DNA of 64,000 nt. Source: Bog-473 sp963707835 (lineage in GTDB: Bacteria > Actinomycetota > Acidimicrobiia > Acidimicrobiales > RAAP-2). Shown piece after piece: positions 39,049-48,545 of the stretch. The notes under the pieces were generated by a model. It had not been told where the DNA came from. It did not search any database and saw only the letters and a program-made list of their open reading frames with translations. The position numbers and the translations under genes were made by a program. The DNA lies in NCBI GenBank assembly GCA_963707835.1, contig CAVPRI010000001.1:682001-746000 (forward strand). The letters run 5' to 3'. Position 1 is the first letter of the stretch. Every line of letters starts with the position of its first letter.

Positions 39049-40392
39049 ATGGCGCCGGCCCGTTTCGGTACCGACGGCGTACGCGGGGTGGCCAACGAGG
39101 AGCTGACCGCGGAGCTGGCCCTGGCCCTGGGTCGGGCCACGGCCCGGGTGCTGCCTGCTTCGGCCTTCGTGGTCGGGCGCGACACCCGCCGTTCGGGGCC
39201 CCTGCTCCAATCCGCCTTCTCGGCCGGCCTGGCCGCCGAGGGGGCCGACGTGGTCGACCTCGGCGTGGTGCCCACACCGGGCGTGGCCACCGTGGCCGTG
39301 CACCGCAAGGTGCCCGGTGCGGTGATCTCGGCCTCACACAACCCCTTTGCCGACAACGGGATCAAGCTGTTCGGTTCCGAGGGCACCAAGCTCTCCCCTG
39401 AGCTCGAGAGCCGTATCGAGCAGGAGCTCGAGTCCGTGCGGGGCGACCCGGACGGCCTGCCCCGCCGTCCCACCGGGCTCGGGGTGGGGGTGATCACCGC
39501 CGACCACGGCCTGGTGGGCCTGTATGCAGCCCGGTTGGCGGCGACCACCGAGGGGCGGCTCGATGGTCTCCACCTGGTGGTGGACTGCGCCAACGGCGCC
39601 GCCAGCGAGGTGGCGCCCGGCGTGCTGGCCGATCTGGGGGCGCGCGTGACCACCCTGCACGCGACGCCCGACGGCGCCAACATCAACGACCAGTGCGGCT
39701 CGACGCACCCCGCCGAGCTGGCCCGGTCCGTGGTGGCCCACCAGGCCGACCTGGGGTTGGCCTTCGACGGCGACGCCGACCGGGTGATCGCCGTGGACCA
39801 CACCGGCGCGGTGGTGGACGGCGACGTGCTGCTGGCGCTGTTCGCGCTCGACCTGGCCGCCCGCGGGCGCCTCTCGCGCCAGACCGTGGCGGTCACGGTC
39901 ATGACCAACATGGGGTTCCGCCTCACCATGGAGGGCCACGGCATCGGCGTGCGCGAGACCGACGTGGGCGACCGCCACGTGCTGGCCGCGCTCGATGCCG
40001 ACGGGCTCAGTCTCGGTGGTGAGCAGTCGGGGCACATCATCTTTCGCGATCTCTCGACCACGGGCGACGGGATCCTGACCGGCATCGCCCTGGCCGATCT
40101 GGTGCTGCGCTCGGGCCGATCCTTGGCCGAGCTCTCGACCGGCCTGCTCGAGCGCGTGCCTCAGCACCTGGTGAACGTGCGCATCGCCCGGCCCGAACGG
40201 CTGGCCGAATGTGCCGCCGTGTGGGAGGCCGTGGCCCTGGCCGAAGCCGAACTCGGCCACGACGGCCGGGTGCTGCTCCGCCCGAGTGGCACCGAGCCGG
40301 TGGTGCGCGTCATGGTCGAGGCCCGCGTCGACACCCAGGCCCAGGCGGTGGCGGCCCGGCTGGCCGGTGCCGTGGAGGCCGCACTGGGCTGA
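39049..40392 (+). CDS. glmM: Phosphoglucosamine mutase
   Basis: Converts glucosamine-6-phosphate to glucosamine-1-phosphate for UDP-GlcNAc and peptidoglycan. It has 447 residues: ARFGTDGVRGVANEEL at the start, the phosphoserine loop VISASHNPFADNG near residue 100, metal-binding FDGDADRVIAVD, and the phosphate-binding RPSGTEPVVRVMVEA near the end. It is placed just before glmS, which makes its substrate. Confidence 0.96.
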   Translation: MAPARFGTDGVRGVANEELTAELALALGRATARVLPASAFVVGRDTRRSGPLLQSAFSAGLAAEGADVVDLGVVPTPGVATVAVHRKVPGAVISASHNPFADNGIKLFGSEGTKLSPELESRIEQELESVRGDPDGLPRRPTGLGVGVITADHGLVGLYAARLAATTEGRLDGLHLVVDCANGAASEVAPGVLADLGARVTTLHATPDGANINDQCGSTHPAELARSVVAHQADLGLAFDGDADRVIAVDHTGAVVDGDVLLALFALDLAARGRLSRQTVAVTVMTNMGFRLTMEGHGIGVRETDVGDRHVLAALDADGLSLGGEQSGHIIFRDLSTTGDGILTGIALADLVLRSGRSLAELSTGLLERVPQHLVNVRIARPERLAECAAVWEAVALAEAELGHDGRVLLRPSGTEPVVRVMVEARVDTQAQAVAARLAGAVEAALG

Positions 40393-40447
40393 GCCCGGCC
40401 CGATCCGCCCGGAGGCGCAGCGCCGCGGGCACCCGCGGAGGCCCAGG

Positions 40448-40453
40448 TAGCCT
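40448..40453 (+). promoter_or_regulatory. Leaderless -10 box of glmS
   Basis: TAGCCT ends 8 bases before the glmS ATG in the 69-base gap after glmM. No ribosome site fits in between. I see no glmS ribozyme-like structure in a gap this short. Confidence 0.5.
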
Positions 40454-40461
40454 GGACCCTC

Positions 40462-42303
40462 ATGTGCGGCATCATCGGCGTGACGGGCGAGGCCGACGCT
40501 GTCCCCCTCGTCCTGGCGGCCCTGCACCAGCTTGAGTACCGCGGGTACGACTCCGCCGGGATCGCGCTGGTGGCCGACGGTTCCGTCTGGCGAGCCCGGG
40601 CCGCCGACGGCACGCACGGGGTGGCCGCCCTGGCCGAGCTGGCCGCCGATGCGCCGCCGGGCCACCACGCCGCCCTGGGCCACACCCGCTGGGCCACGCA
40701 CGGGGGCCCCACCCCCGAGAACGCCCACCCCCACACCGACTGCACCGGCCGGCTGGCCATCGTGCACAACGGCATCATCGAGAACCACGCAGAGCTGCGC
40801 GCCGAGCTCGAGGCCACCGGTCACACGCTGACCTCGGGCACCGACACCGAGGTCATGGTCCACCTGGTCGAGGCCCAGATGGCGCGCGCGGCCACGTTGG
40901 TCGAGGCCACCCGGTCCGTGCTGCGCCGGGTGCGCGGCTCGTTCTCGGTGGCGCTGATCTGTGCCGACGAGCCCGACGTGATCGTGGCCGCCCGCCGCTC
41001 GACCCCCCTCGTGCTGGGCGTGCACGACGGGGTCTCGCTCCTGGCCTCGGACATCCCGGCGCTGCTCGAGCACACGCGCCGCCTCTACGCCCTGGCCGAC
41101 GACCAGGTGGCCGTGCTGACCCCGGGCTCCCTGGCGGTGACCACCCTCGACGGCGAGCCGGTCGAGCCCGAGCAGCTCACCGTCACCTGGGACCTCGAGG
41201 CGGCCCAGAAGGGCGGCTACGAGGACTTCATGTCAAAGGAGATGCACGAGCAGCCCCAGGCGGTGGCCGACACGCTGCTCGACCGCCGCGGCCCGGCGGG
41301 TGAGTTGATCCTCGACCAGTTGCGACTCGGCCCCGAGGAGCTGCGCGCCATCGACAAGGTGTTCATCGTGGCCTGCGGCTCGAGCTACCACGCCGCCCTG
41401 GTGGCCAAGTACGCCCTGGAGCACTGGGTCAAGCTGCCGACCGAGGTCGACATCGCCAGCGAGTTCCGGTACCGCGACCCGGTGCTCAACGAGCGCACGC
41501 TCTGCGTGGGGGTCTCCCAGTCCGGGGAGACACTCGACACCTCCGAGGCGCTGCGCGAGGCGGCACGGCTCGGGGCCAAGGTGCTGGTGGTCACCAACGT
41601 GGTGGACTCGTCGATGGCCCGCGCCGCCGACGGGGTGCTCTACACCCGGGCGGGCCCCGAGATCGGTGTGGCCTCCACCAAGTGCCACCTGGCCCAGATC
41701 GTCGCCCTCGAGTTGCTGGGGCTGTACCTGGCCCAGATCTTCGGCACCCAGTCGCCGGCGGCGCTCAACGGGGTGCTCGATGCCATGGAGGCGCTGCCGG
41801 GCCTGGTCGAAGAGACGCTCGGGCGCGGCGATGCCGTCGACGCGGTGGCGGCCAAGCTCACCGACGCCCGCGACTTCTTCTACCTCGGGCGCCACGTGGG
41901 CTACCCGGTCGCGCTCGAGGGCGCCCTCAAGCTCAAGGAGATCGCCTACCTGCGCGCCGAGGGCTACGCGGCCGGTGAGCTCAAGCACGGCCCCATCGCG
42001 TTGATCGAGCCGGGCACCGTCGTGGTCGGGGTGGCGACGCGCAACCCACTCTGGGAGAAGACGCTCTCGAACATCGCCGAGGTGCGCAGTCGCGGCGCCA
42101 CCGTGGTGCTCCTGGCCGACGACGGCGACGAGGAGTCGGCCGCGGCGGCGGACCACGTCCTGTGGGTCCCGCCCACCCTCGCCCTGCTCTCGCCCGTGGT
42201 GGGCGTGGTGCCGCTGCAGCAGTTGGCCTACCGGCTGGCCCGCCTGCACGGGCACGACCCGGACCGCCCCCGCAACCTGGCCAAGACGGTGACCGTCGAG
42301 TGA
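40462..42303 (+). CDS. glmS: Glutamine-fructose-6-phosphate aminotransferase (isomerizing)
   Basis: Makes glucosamine-6-phosphate from fructose-6-phosphate and glutamine. It has 613 residues. Cys 2 (MCGIIGV) is the glutaminase nucleophile, followed by YRGYDSAGIAL and GHTRWATHGGPT; the two sugar-isomerase (SIS) domains show ACGSSYHAAL and GRHVGYPVALEGALKLKE, and the end is RPRNLAKTVTVE. Full length and clean. The GTG of acpS overlaps its stop. Confidence 0.97.
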   Translation: MCGIIGVTGEADAVPLVLAALHQLEYRGYDSAGIALVADGSVWRARAADGTHGVAALAELAADAPPGHHAALGHTRWATHGGPTPENAHPHTDCTGRLAIVHNGIIENHAELRAELEATGHTLTSGTDTEVMVHLVEAQMARAATLVEATRSVLRRVRGSFSVALICADEPDVIVAARRSTPLVLGVHDGVSLLASDIPALLEHTRRLYALADDQVAVLTPGSLAVTTLDGEPVEPEQLTVTWDLEAAQKGGYEDFMSKEMHEQPQAVADTLLDRRGPAGELILDQLRLGPEELRAIDKVFIVACGSSYHAALVAKYALEHWVKLPTEVDIASEFRYRDPVLNERTLCVGVSQSGETLDTSEALREAARLGAKVLVVTNVVDSSMARAADGVLYTRAGPEIGVASTKCHLAQIVALELLGLYLAQIFGTQSPAALNGVLDAMEALPGLVEETLGRGDAVDAVAAKLTDARDFFYLGRHVGYPVALEGALKLKEIAYLRAEGYAAGELKHGPIALIEPGTVVVGVATRNPLWEKTLSNIAEVRSRGATVVLLADDGDEESAAAADHVLWVPPTLALLSPVVGVVPLQQLAYRLARLHGHDPDRPRNLAKTVTVE

Positions 42304-42734
42304 GGACCGGCATCGTCGGGGTGGGGGTCGACGCCGTCGACGTGGCCCGCTTCCGTCGGGTGCTCGCACGGCGGCCGGGCCTGGCCGATCGCTGCTTCAC
42401 GGCGTCGGAGCGCTCCGACGCCGCGGCGTCCACCGACCTGGCCCAGGGCTTGGCGGCGCGCTTCGCCGCCAAGGAGGCCGTCATGAAGGCGCTCGGTAGC
42501 GGGATCGGCTCGTTCGCACTCACCGATGTGGAGGTCCGGCGCACCGGCGGTCGCGGGGCCGCGGCCAACGCGCCCTCCCTGGTGCTGCACCGTGGCGCGG
42601 CCGAGCGGGCCGGCACGCGCGGGGCCGGGAGGTTGCACCTCTCGCTCACCCACACCGACACCGTGGCCATTGCCTTCGTCGTGGCCGAGCACGGCGGCGA
42701 CCACTACAGCGGCGAATCGTGCGCCCCGTCCTGA
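42300..42734 (+). CDS. acpS: Holo-[acyl-carrier-protein] synthase
   Basis: Transfers 4-phosphopantetheine from CoA to acyl carrier proteins. It has 144 residues from GTG 42300: IVGVGVDAVDVARFRRVLAR with the metal-binding Asp, and RFAAKEAVMKALGSG with the Glu/Lys motif; LSLTHTDTVAIAFVV closes the fold. Slightly longer than 120-130 because of a loop (RGAAANAPSL) and a C-terminal addition. It overlaps nnr by 16 bases. Confidence 0.93.
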   Translation: MRTGIVGVGVDAVDVARFRRVLARRPGLADRCFTASERSDAAASTDLAQGLAARFAAKEAVMKALGSGIGSFALTDVEVRRTGGRGAAANAPSLVLHRGAAERAGTRGAGRLHLSLTHTDTVAIAFVVAEHGGDHYSGESCAPS

Positions 42735-44128
42735 CCCGCGAGGAGATGCGTGCGGCCGACGCCGCCGCCCTGGCCTCGGTGTCGCACGAGACCCTGGTGA
42801 CCCGGGCCGGCACCGCGGTGGCCCACCACGCCCTGGACCTGCTCGGCGGCGCCTACGGTCGCCGGGTCGTGGTGGTGGCCGGCAAGGGGAGCAACGGCGC
42901 CGACGGGAGGGTCGCCGCCGCCGTCCTCTCGCGGCGGGGCGCCCGGGTCCAGGTGCTGGCGGCCGAGGACCCGGCGGCCGGTCCGGGCGTGGCGCTGCCG
43001 CCGTGCGACCTGGTGGTCGACGGCGCCTACGGCACCGGCTTCAGTGGCGTGTACGACGCCCCGCGCCCGCCCGCCGGCGCCCGGGTGCTGGCCATCGACA
43101 TCCCCTCGGGGGTGGACGCCGACTCGGGAGCTGCGCCGGGTGACGCCGTGCGCGCCGACGCCACGGTGACCTTCGCGGCGCTCAAGCCCGGGCTGTTGCA
43201 GGCGGACGGTCCGCAGCTGAGCGGCGCGGTCGCCCTGGCCGACATCGGGATCGCCGTGGGGAGCCCCGGGGCCTGGCTGGTGGAGGACGCCGACGTGGCC
43301 GCCCTGGTCCCGCCCCGGCCGCGCCAGGTCAACAAGTGGACCACCGCGGTCGGGGTGGCGGCGGGCTCGGCCGGGATGGAGGGTGCCGCCGTGCTGTGCA
43401 CACGCGGCGCCATGGCCGCCGGCGCCGGCATGGTGCGTCTGGGCTCCCCGGGCAATCCGGCCGCCGCGTGGCCCACCGAGGCGGTGCGCATGGACCTGCC
43501 GCCCGCCGGGTGGGGCGATGCCTTCGTGGCGGCCATCGAACGGTGCCGGTCCGTCGTGCTCGGGCCCGGGCTCGGCACCGATGCCGACACCGCGGCGGAG
43601 CTGCGCTCCGTGATCGCCCGGGTGCCGGTCCCGCTGGTGATCGATGCCGACGGGCTGCGTGCCCTGGGCGACGAGGCGGCGGCGCGGGCGCTGGTGACGG
43701 CGCGCCCCGCCCCCACCATCCTGACCCCCCACGACGGGGAGTACGCGCGCCTGGCCGACCGCCCACCTGGTGAGGACCGCCTGGCGGCGGCCCGGCGGCT
43801 GGCCGCGGCGACCGGTGCCATCGTCCTGCTGAAGGGCCCCTTGACCGCGGTGGCGTCCCCCGCCACTGCCGCGGTGCCCGACGTGCTGCTGGCCGGCGCC
43901 GGGAGCCCCACGTTGGCCACCGCCGGCAGCGGCGACGTGCTCTCGGGGATGATCGCCGCTTTCTGCGCGCGTGAGGTGCCCGCGTTCGAGGCGGCGGCCC
44001 TGGCTGCTCACGTGCACGGGCGTGCCGCGGGGCTCGGTCCGGCGGAGGGCCTCGTCTCGGGCGACCTGCCGCCGCTGATCGGTCGCTTCCTCACGACGAC
44101 GCGTGGCCAGGGGGTGCGCGGTGCATGA
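42719..44128 (+). CDS. nnr: Bifunctional NAD(P)H-hydrate epimerase/dehydratase
   Basis: Repairs damaged NAD(P)H hydrates. It has 469 residues with two domains: the N-terminal YjeF-N epimerase (VVVAGKGSNGADGRVAAAVL, YGTGFSGVYD) to about residue 210, and the C-terminal ADP/ATP-dependent dehydratase with LTPHDGEYARLAD and TAGSGDVLSGMIAAFCAR. Starts with GTG inside the end of acpS. The acpS-nnr-alr order is common in actinobacteria. Confidence 0.93.
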   Translation: MRPVLTREEMRAADAAALASVSHETLVTRAGTAVAHHALDLLGGAYGRRVVVVAGKGSNGADGRVAAAVLSRRGARVQVLAAEDPAAGPGVALPPCDLVVDGAYGTGFSGVYDAPRPPAGARVLAIDIPSGVDADSGAAPGDAVRADATVTFAALKPGLLQADGPQLSGAVALADIGIAVGSPGAWLVEDADVAALVPPRPRQVNKWTTAVGVAAGSAGMEGAAVLCTRGAMAAGAGMVRLGSPGNPAAAWPTEAVRMDLPPAGWGDAFVAAIERCRSVVLGPGLGTDADTAAELRSVIARVPVPLVIDADGLRALGDEAAARALVTARPAPTILTPHDGEYARLADRPPGEDRLAAARRLAAATGAIVLLKGPLTAVASPATAAVPDVLLAGAGSPTLATAGSGDVLSGMIAAFCAREVPAFEAAALAAHVHGRAAGLGPAEGLVSGDLPPLIGRFLTTTRGQGVRGA

Positions 44129-45356
44129 GCCCGCACCCGTGCGGATGATCGAGCCCGCTCCCGACGACGTGGTCACCATGGCCCAGGGGCGCTCGCGGCC
44201 CGCCTGGGCCGAGATCGACCTGGCGGCCATCGCCCACAACGCCGGCGTGCTGGCCCGGGTGGCCCGTCCCGCCGAGCTGTGCGCGGTGGTCAAGGCGCAC
44301 GGCTACGGACATGGCGGGCCGGCGGTGGCCCGGGCCGCGCTGGCCGGGGGCGCCCAGCGGCTGGCGGTGGCGCTGGTCGACGAGGGGGCCGAGCTGCGCG
44401 AGCACGGCGTGCGCGCACCGGTGCTCCTGCTGAGCGAGTGCGACCCCTCGGCTGCGGCCACGGCGCTCGAGTTCGGGCTCACGCCCACCGTGTACTCGGC
44501 CGCGGGCATCGATGCCTTCGCCGAGGCGGCCCGCCGGGCCGGCCGGCCCGCAGCCGTCCAGGTCAAGGTCGACACCGGCATGCACCGGGTCGGGGCCACG
44601 CCGTCGGACCTGCCGTCCATCGCGTCCAGGGTGGTCGGCGAGCCGATGCTGCACCTCGAGGGGGTCTGGACCCACCTCCCCGTGGCCGACGCCGAGGATG
44701 CCGAGGCGCGTGCGTACACCGAGGCGCAGCTCGACCGCTTCGACCGCCTCGTGGCCGACTTGGGGGCGGCGGGGATCGCGGCGCCCATGGTGCACGCCGC
44801 CAACACCGCGGGGGCCGTGGCCTTCCCGCGGGCCCGCTATGCCATGGTGCGCTGCGGCCTCGGGATCTACGGCTACCTTCCGGGGGACGCGGTCCGCGAC
44901 GCCTTCGAGGCCCAGGCCGGCGGCGAGGGCCTCCTCCCGGCCATGGCGCTCAAGGCCCGGGTGGTGGCGGTGCGCGAGCTCGGGAAGGGGGAGCGGCCCT
45001 CCTACGGGCGGCTCCGACCCCTGCCGGAGCGCTCCTTCGTGGCCACCGTCCCCATCGGCTACGCCGACGGCGTGCCGCGCGCCCTGTTCGGCGCGGGCTA
45101 CGAGGTGCTCATCGGCGGCGTCCGGCGCCCGCTGGCGGGCATGGTGACCATGGACCAGATCGTGGTGGACTGCGGGGCCGACACCTCGGTCCGGCCGGGC
45201 GACGAGGTGGTGCTGCTGGGGCGCCAGGGCGACGAGGTCATCACGGCCGACGACTGGGCCGGTCTGCTGCACACGATCAGCTACGAGGTGGTGTGCGGCG
45301 TGGGCCCGCGCATGCCGCGGGTGCTCGTCAACCGTCCCGACGTGAGCGGTGGCTGA
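44121..45356 (+). CDS. alr: Alanine racemase
   Basis: PLP enzyme making D-alanine for peptidoglycan. The PLP Lys is in CAVVKAHGYGHGGPAV; the second catalytic base Tyr is in VPIGYADGVPRAL, after SYGRLRPL, and MVTMDQIVVDCG is a conserved strand. GTG 44121 overlaps the nnr stop and gives 411 residues; ATG 44145 or 44178 would also keep the domain (WAEIDLAAIAHNA) and give a more usual length. Clean frame. Confidence 0.95.
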   Translation: MHEPAPVRMIEPAPDDVVTMAQGRSRPAWAEIDLAAIAHNAGVLARVARPAELCAVVKAHGYGHGGPAVARAALAGGAQRLAVALVDEGAELREHGVRAPVLLLSECDPSAAATALEFGLTPTVYSAAGIDAFAEAARRAGRPAAVQVKVDTGMHRVGATPSDLPSIASRVVGEPMLHLEGVWTHLPVADAEDAEARAYTEAQLDRFDRLVADLGAAGIAAPMVHAANTAGAVAFPRARYAMVRCGLGIYGYLPGDAVRDAFEAQAGGEGLLPAMALKARVVAVRELGKGERPSYGRLRPLPERSFVATVPIGYADGVPRALFGAGYEVLIGGVRRPLAGMVTMDQIVVDCGADTSVRPGDEVVLLGRQGDEVITADDWAGLLHTISYEVVCGVGPRMPRVLVNRPDVSGG

Positions 45357-45921
45357 GCACGACCCCCTCGAGCAGCTGCGCCTGACCGCGTCGACGTGCA
45401 CCCTGTGCCCGTTGGCCAAGGGGCGGACCCAGGTCGTCTTCGGCGTGGGCGATCCGGCCGCGGACCTGCTCTTCGTCGGCGAGGGCCCCGGGCGCGAGGA
45501 GGACCTGGCCGGTGAGCCCTTCGTGGGCCGCTCGGGCAAGCTCCTCGACCGCCTCGTGCTCGAGGAGATCGGTCTCACGCGGGCCTCGTGCTACATCGCC
45601 AACGTCGTGAAGTGCCGCCCCCCGCAGAACCGCGACCCACTGCCGCCCGAGATCGAGGCGTGCCGCCCGTATCTCGAGGAGCAGATCGAGTTGATCGAGC
45701 CGGCCGTGATCGTCACGCTCGGGAACTTCGCCACCAAGCTCCTGCTCGAGACCACCCGGGGGATCCGTGAGCTGCGCGGTCAGGTGTTCCCCCGCGGGCG
45801 CGCCCAGCTGGTCCCGACCTACCACCCGGCCTACGTGCTGCGCGCCGGCGGCGAGGCGATGGCCGAGATGCGGGCCGACCTCGTGCGGGCCAAGCGCCTC
45901 ATGGGCGCGGCGCGCGCATGA
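45349..45921 (+). CDS. udg: Uracil-DNA glycosylase, family 4 (iron-sulfur)
   Basis: Removes uracil from DNA. It has 190 residues; the four iron-sulfur Cys are 17, 20, 89 and 105 with the family spacing (CxxC ... Cx15C). VGEGPGREEDLAGEPFVGRS is motif A and TYHPAYVLR the His motif. Starts with GTG 45349 overlapping alr; its stop overlaps the tsaE ATG. GC-rich genomes often keep family 4 enzymes. Confidence 0.93.
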   Translation: MAEHDPLEQLRLTASTCTLCPLAKGRTQVVFGVGDPAADLLFVGEGPGREEDLAGEPFVGRSGKLLDRLVLEEIGLTRASCYIANVVKCRPPQNRDPLPPEIEACRPYLEEQIELIEPAVIVTLGNFATKLLLETTRGIRELRGQVFPRGRAQLVPTYHPAYVLRAGGEAMAEMRADLVRAKRLMGAARA

Positions 45922-46493
45922 GCTGGCCCGTGATGGCCGAGACCACCTCGCCCGAGGAGACCCGCCGGCTGGCCGGGCTCCTGGCCCGGGCGTGCCGGGC
46001 CGGCGACGTGGTGCTCCTGGTCGGCGACCTCGGTGCCGGCAAGACGGTGTTCGCCCAGGGATTCGCCGCCGCGCTGGGCGTGCCCGGCCCGGTGACCAGC
46101 CCCACCTTCGCGCTGGTGCGCCACTACCGCTGCGGTGCGCAGAGCGCGGTCGGCGCGCTGATCCACGCCGACGTCTACCGGACCGGCTCGGTGGCCGAGG
46201 TGGCCGACCTGGCCCTGGCCGAGCTGGTGGAGGAGGACGCGGTGGCGCTGGTCGAGTGGGGCGACCTGGCCGAGCCGGCCTTCGAGGACAGCCTGCTCGA
46301 GGTCTCGCTGCGCGCCCCCGACCCGACGGGGTCCCCGGAGCGGCGCGTGGTGCGCGTCACCGGGCGCGGGCGCTGGGCTCACCGCGCCGGTGAGGTGGCC
46401 GGCCTGCTCGCCGCCGCCGCCGCCGCCGATGCCGATGCCGATGCCGGTGCCGGTGCCGGTGCGGACGCCGATGCCGGCGGGCGGCGCGGGTGA
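45918..46493 (+). CDS. tsaE: tRNA t6A biosynthesis ATPase TsaE, with a simple-sequence tail
   Basis: P-loop protein needed for the t6A modification of tRNA. GDLGAGKTVFAQGFAAALG carries the Walker A motif (about residue 37), then SPTFALVRHYRC and the Walker-B-like LVEWGDLAEPAF. The family is about 150-165 residues; here 191, because a run of Ala, then Asp-Ala and Gly-Ala pairs (bases 46411-46480, GCCGAT/GCCGGT-type repeats) is added at the end. Overlaps join it to udg and tsaB. Confidence 0.92.
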   Translation: MSWPVMAETTSPEETRRLAGLLARACRAGDVVLLVGDLGAGKTVFAQGFAAALGVPGPVTSPTFALVRHYRCGAQSAVGALIHADVYRTGSVAEVADLALAELVEEDAVALVEWGDLAEPAFEDSLLEVSLRAPDPTGSPERRVVRVTGRGRWAHRAGEVAGLLAAAAAADADADAGAGAGADADAGGRRG

Positions 46494-47239
46494 GCCGGGC
46501 CATCGTGGCCATCGAGACGGCCACCGAGACGGTGGCCGTGGCGGTGCGCACCGCCACGGGCGTCGAGGCAGAGCTCTCGCTCACCGGGCGGCGCCGTCAC
46601 GTCGAGACGCTCACCCCCGCGCTGGCCCACCTGCTCGACCAGGTGGGCCTCACGCCGGCCGACCTCGAGGTGGTCGCGGTCGACGTGGGACCCGGTCTGT
46701 TCACCGGGCTGCGCGTCGGCGTGGCCGCGGCCAAGGGGCTGGCCCAGGCGCGCCACATCGGCGTCGTGGGCGCCACCAGCCTCGAGATTCTGACGGCCGC
46801 GGCCGCCGCGGCCGGCCACGGTGGCCTGGTCCTGGCCTGCGTCGACGCCCGCCGGGCCGAGGTGTTCGCCGCCGTGGGGGAGGGGCCGGGCGGGACCCAA
46901 GCGGGATGGACGGGCGTCGGCCCTGGACTGTTCGCGCCCGACGAGCTGGCCACGGCGCTGGCCACCCTGGGGGGCGTGCCCGTCGTTGCCGTGGGAGACG
47001 GCGCCCAGCGCTACCGCAGCGAGCTCGAGGCGGTGCCCGGTGTGCACGTCGCTGCGCCGGCTCTGGCCTTCCCCCCGCCGCGCGCTCTGCTCGACCTGGC
47101 GCTGGCGCGCCTCGAGGGCGGTGAGGAGCCCATGGTGCCCGGAGCAGTGGTTCCGCTCTATATGCGGTCCGCCGACGCGCGGAGCAACTTCGCCCGCGTG
47201 GCGAGGGGGGACGGCGCCGGCGAGGGTGTCTCGCGGTGA
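46490..47239 (+). CDS. tsaB: tRNA t6A biosynthesis protein TsaB
   Basis: Actin-like partner of TsaD in t6A synthesis. It has 249 residues: IVAIETATETVAVAV at the start, RRRHVETLTPALAHLLDQVG, and DVGPGLFTGLRVGVAAAKGL, the family signature. Starts with GTG 46490 overlapping tsaE, and is followed by rimI with another overlap. Its partner gene tsaD is not found in the window. Confidence 0.93.
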   Translation: MSRAIVAIETATETVAVAVRTATGVEAELSLTGRRRHVETLTPALAHLLDQVGLTPADLEVVAVDVGPGLFTGLRVGVAAAKGLAQARHIGVVGATSLEILTAAAAAAGHGGLVLACVDARRAEVFAAVGEGPGGTQAGWTGVGPGLFAPDELATALATLGGVPVVAVGDGAQRYRSELEAVPGVHVAAPALAFPPPRALLDLALARLEGGEEPMVPGAVVPLYMRSADARSNFARVARGDGAGEGVSR

Positions 47240-47769
47240 GGGTGCGCCTTGAGAAGCTCAGGCGCCGCGACCTGCGGCACGTGATGCGGATCGAGAACGT
47301 GGTGTTCCCCGAGCCGTGGTCGCCGACGGTGTTCGACTCCGAGCTGGCGTTGCGCTCCGGCCGGCTCTACCGCGGCGCGTGGGTCGACACCGAGCTGGCC
47401 GGCTACATCGGCTTCATGATCGTCGACGGCGAGGCGCACATGACCACCATCGCCACGGCTCCGGGATTCCAGCGCTCGGGTGTGGCCATCACCATGATCG
47501 TCGAGGCCATCCGCACCCTGCGCGCCGACGGGGTGACACAGCTCTCGTTGGAGGTGGCGGCCAACAATGCGGCGGCCCAGGCGCTCTACCGGCGCTTCGG
47601 GTTCGCACCGGTCGGCGTGCGGAAGAACTACTACCCGGTGACCGGCCAGGACGCGCTGGTCATGTGGGTCCACGACGTCGACACCGAGGCGTACGGGCGC
47701 CAGCTCGACGAGCTGGCCCAGGACGGTGCCGAGGTGGACAGGCCGCACGGCCGTTGGCCGCGGCGCTGA
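47236..47769 (+). CDS. rimI: Ribosomal-protein-alanine N-acetyltransferase (RimI-type GNAT)
   Basis: GNAT acetyltransferase of 177 residues, usually acting on S18. RRRDLRHVMRIENVVFPEPW is typical at the start; the acetyl-CoA loop is in IATAPGFQRSGVAITMIVEA, where the usual Q-x-x-G-x-G/A is Q-R-S-G-V-A; EVAANNAAAQALYRRFGF follows. The position after tsaB supports the call. It starts with GTG and ends with an Asp/Arg-rich tail. Confidence 0.88.
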   Translation: MRVRLEKLRRRDLRHVMRIENVVFPEPWSPTVFDSELALRSGRLYRGAWVDTELAGYIGFMIVDGEAHMTTIATAPGFQRSGVAITMIVEAIRTLRADGVTQLSLEVAANNAAAQALYRRFGFAPVGVRKNYYPVTGQDALVMWVHDVDTEAYGRQLDELAQDGAEVDRPHGRWPRR

Positions 47770-47837
47770 GGGAGCGGCCGGCGGGAGAGGTCTCCGGCAG
47801 CTGCCAGGCGCGGCTTCCCGTCGCCCGGGTCAAAGAG

Positions 47838-48482
47838 TCATGGCTGGGGTGAAGCGATGAGCTGGCCGAGGAGTGCGTCGACCCGATCTCTGACGGCATC
47901 GCGAATGGGTCTGATCTCCTCGAGTGACTTGCCGGTCGGATCCTCGAGCTCCCAGTCCTCGTACCGCTTCCCCGGCACGAGCGGGCAGGCGTCACCGCAG
48001 CCCATGGTCACCACCACGTCGGCCGCGCCGAGGAACTCATCGGTCCATGGCTTGGGGAATTCCTTGGAGATGTCGATCCCGACTTCGTCCATTGATTTGA
48101 CGACATCGGAATTGAGCTCGGATCCGGGCTCTGAACCACCCGACCAGGCGATGGCGCGTCCTGCGGCCAGGTGGTTGAACCAACCGAGCGCCATCTGCGA
48201 TCGACCGGCGTTGTGCACGCACAGGAACAGGACGGCCGGAATCGTATTCAACGTGTTCTGGGTGTGGGCCAGGGCTTCGAGGCGCTGGAGGGCGTACTTC
48301 TCCGCCCCGACGGTCAGCCACTTGGTCACGGTGGCCGACTTGGCCAGGTCGTCATAGCTCTCGAACACGAAGGCCTCGATGGTCTCGAAACCGAAGATGC
48401 CGTGGAACTTCGAGTGCAGGTGCTTGGCTACGTGGTTGAGCTGCACCTCCTGCTGCGCTGTCATCGGCTCATGGTCCGCCAT
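47838..48482 (-). CDS. arsC: Arsenate reductase (LMW phosphatase type) with an N-terminal helical domain
   Basis: A 214-residue protein in two parts. Residues 1-80 form a helical domain (NHVAKHLHSKFHGIFGFETI, then SYDDLAKSATVTKW) that I know as a conserved N-terminal add-on of some actinobacterial arsenate reductases. Residues 83-214 are a low-molecular-weight phosphatase fold with the active-site loop CVHNAGRSQMA (Cys 88), further Cys at 162 and 166 (MGCGDACP) and the DP motif near 181. It should reduce arsenate to arsenite, probably with mycothiol. It is the last gene of the leftward ars group. A ribosome site GGGGAGGAA precedes the ATG. Confidence 0.88.
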   Translation of the reverse strand: MADHEPMTAQQEVQLNHVAKHLHSKFHGIFGFETIEAFVFESYDDLAKSATVTKWLTVGAEKYALQRLEALAHTQNTLNTIPAVLFLCVHNAGRSQMALGWFNHLAAGRAIAWSGGSEPGSELNSDVVKSMDEVGIDISKEFPKPWTDEFLGAADVVVTMGCGDACPLVPGKRYEDWELEDPTGKSLEEIRPIRDAVRDRVDALLGQLIASPQP

Positions 48483-48545
48483 TTCCTCCCCTTTCGCTCA
48501 TGTCACCCAACTCGTGCATCTGACCGCCCGACGGGGCGTCCGCAC

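Noticed and set aside
40393..40461. glmS ribozyme riboswitch
   Set aside because: The gap is only 69 bases and a -10 box lies 8 bases before the ATG, leaving no room for the ribozyme.
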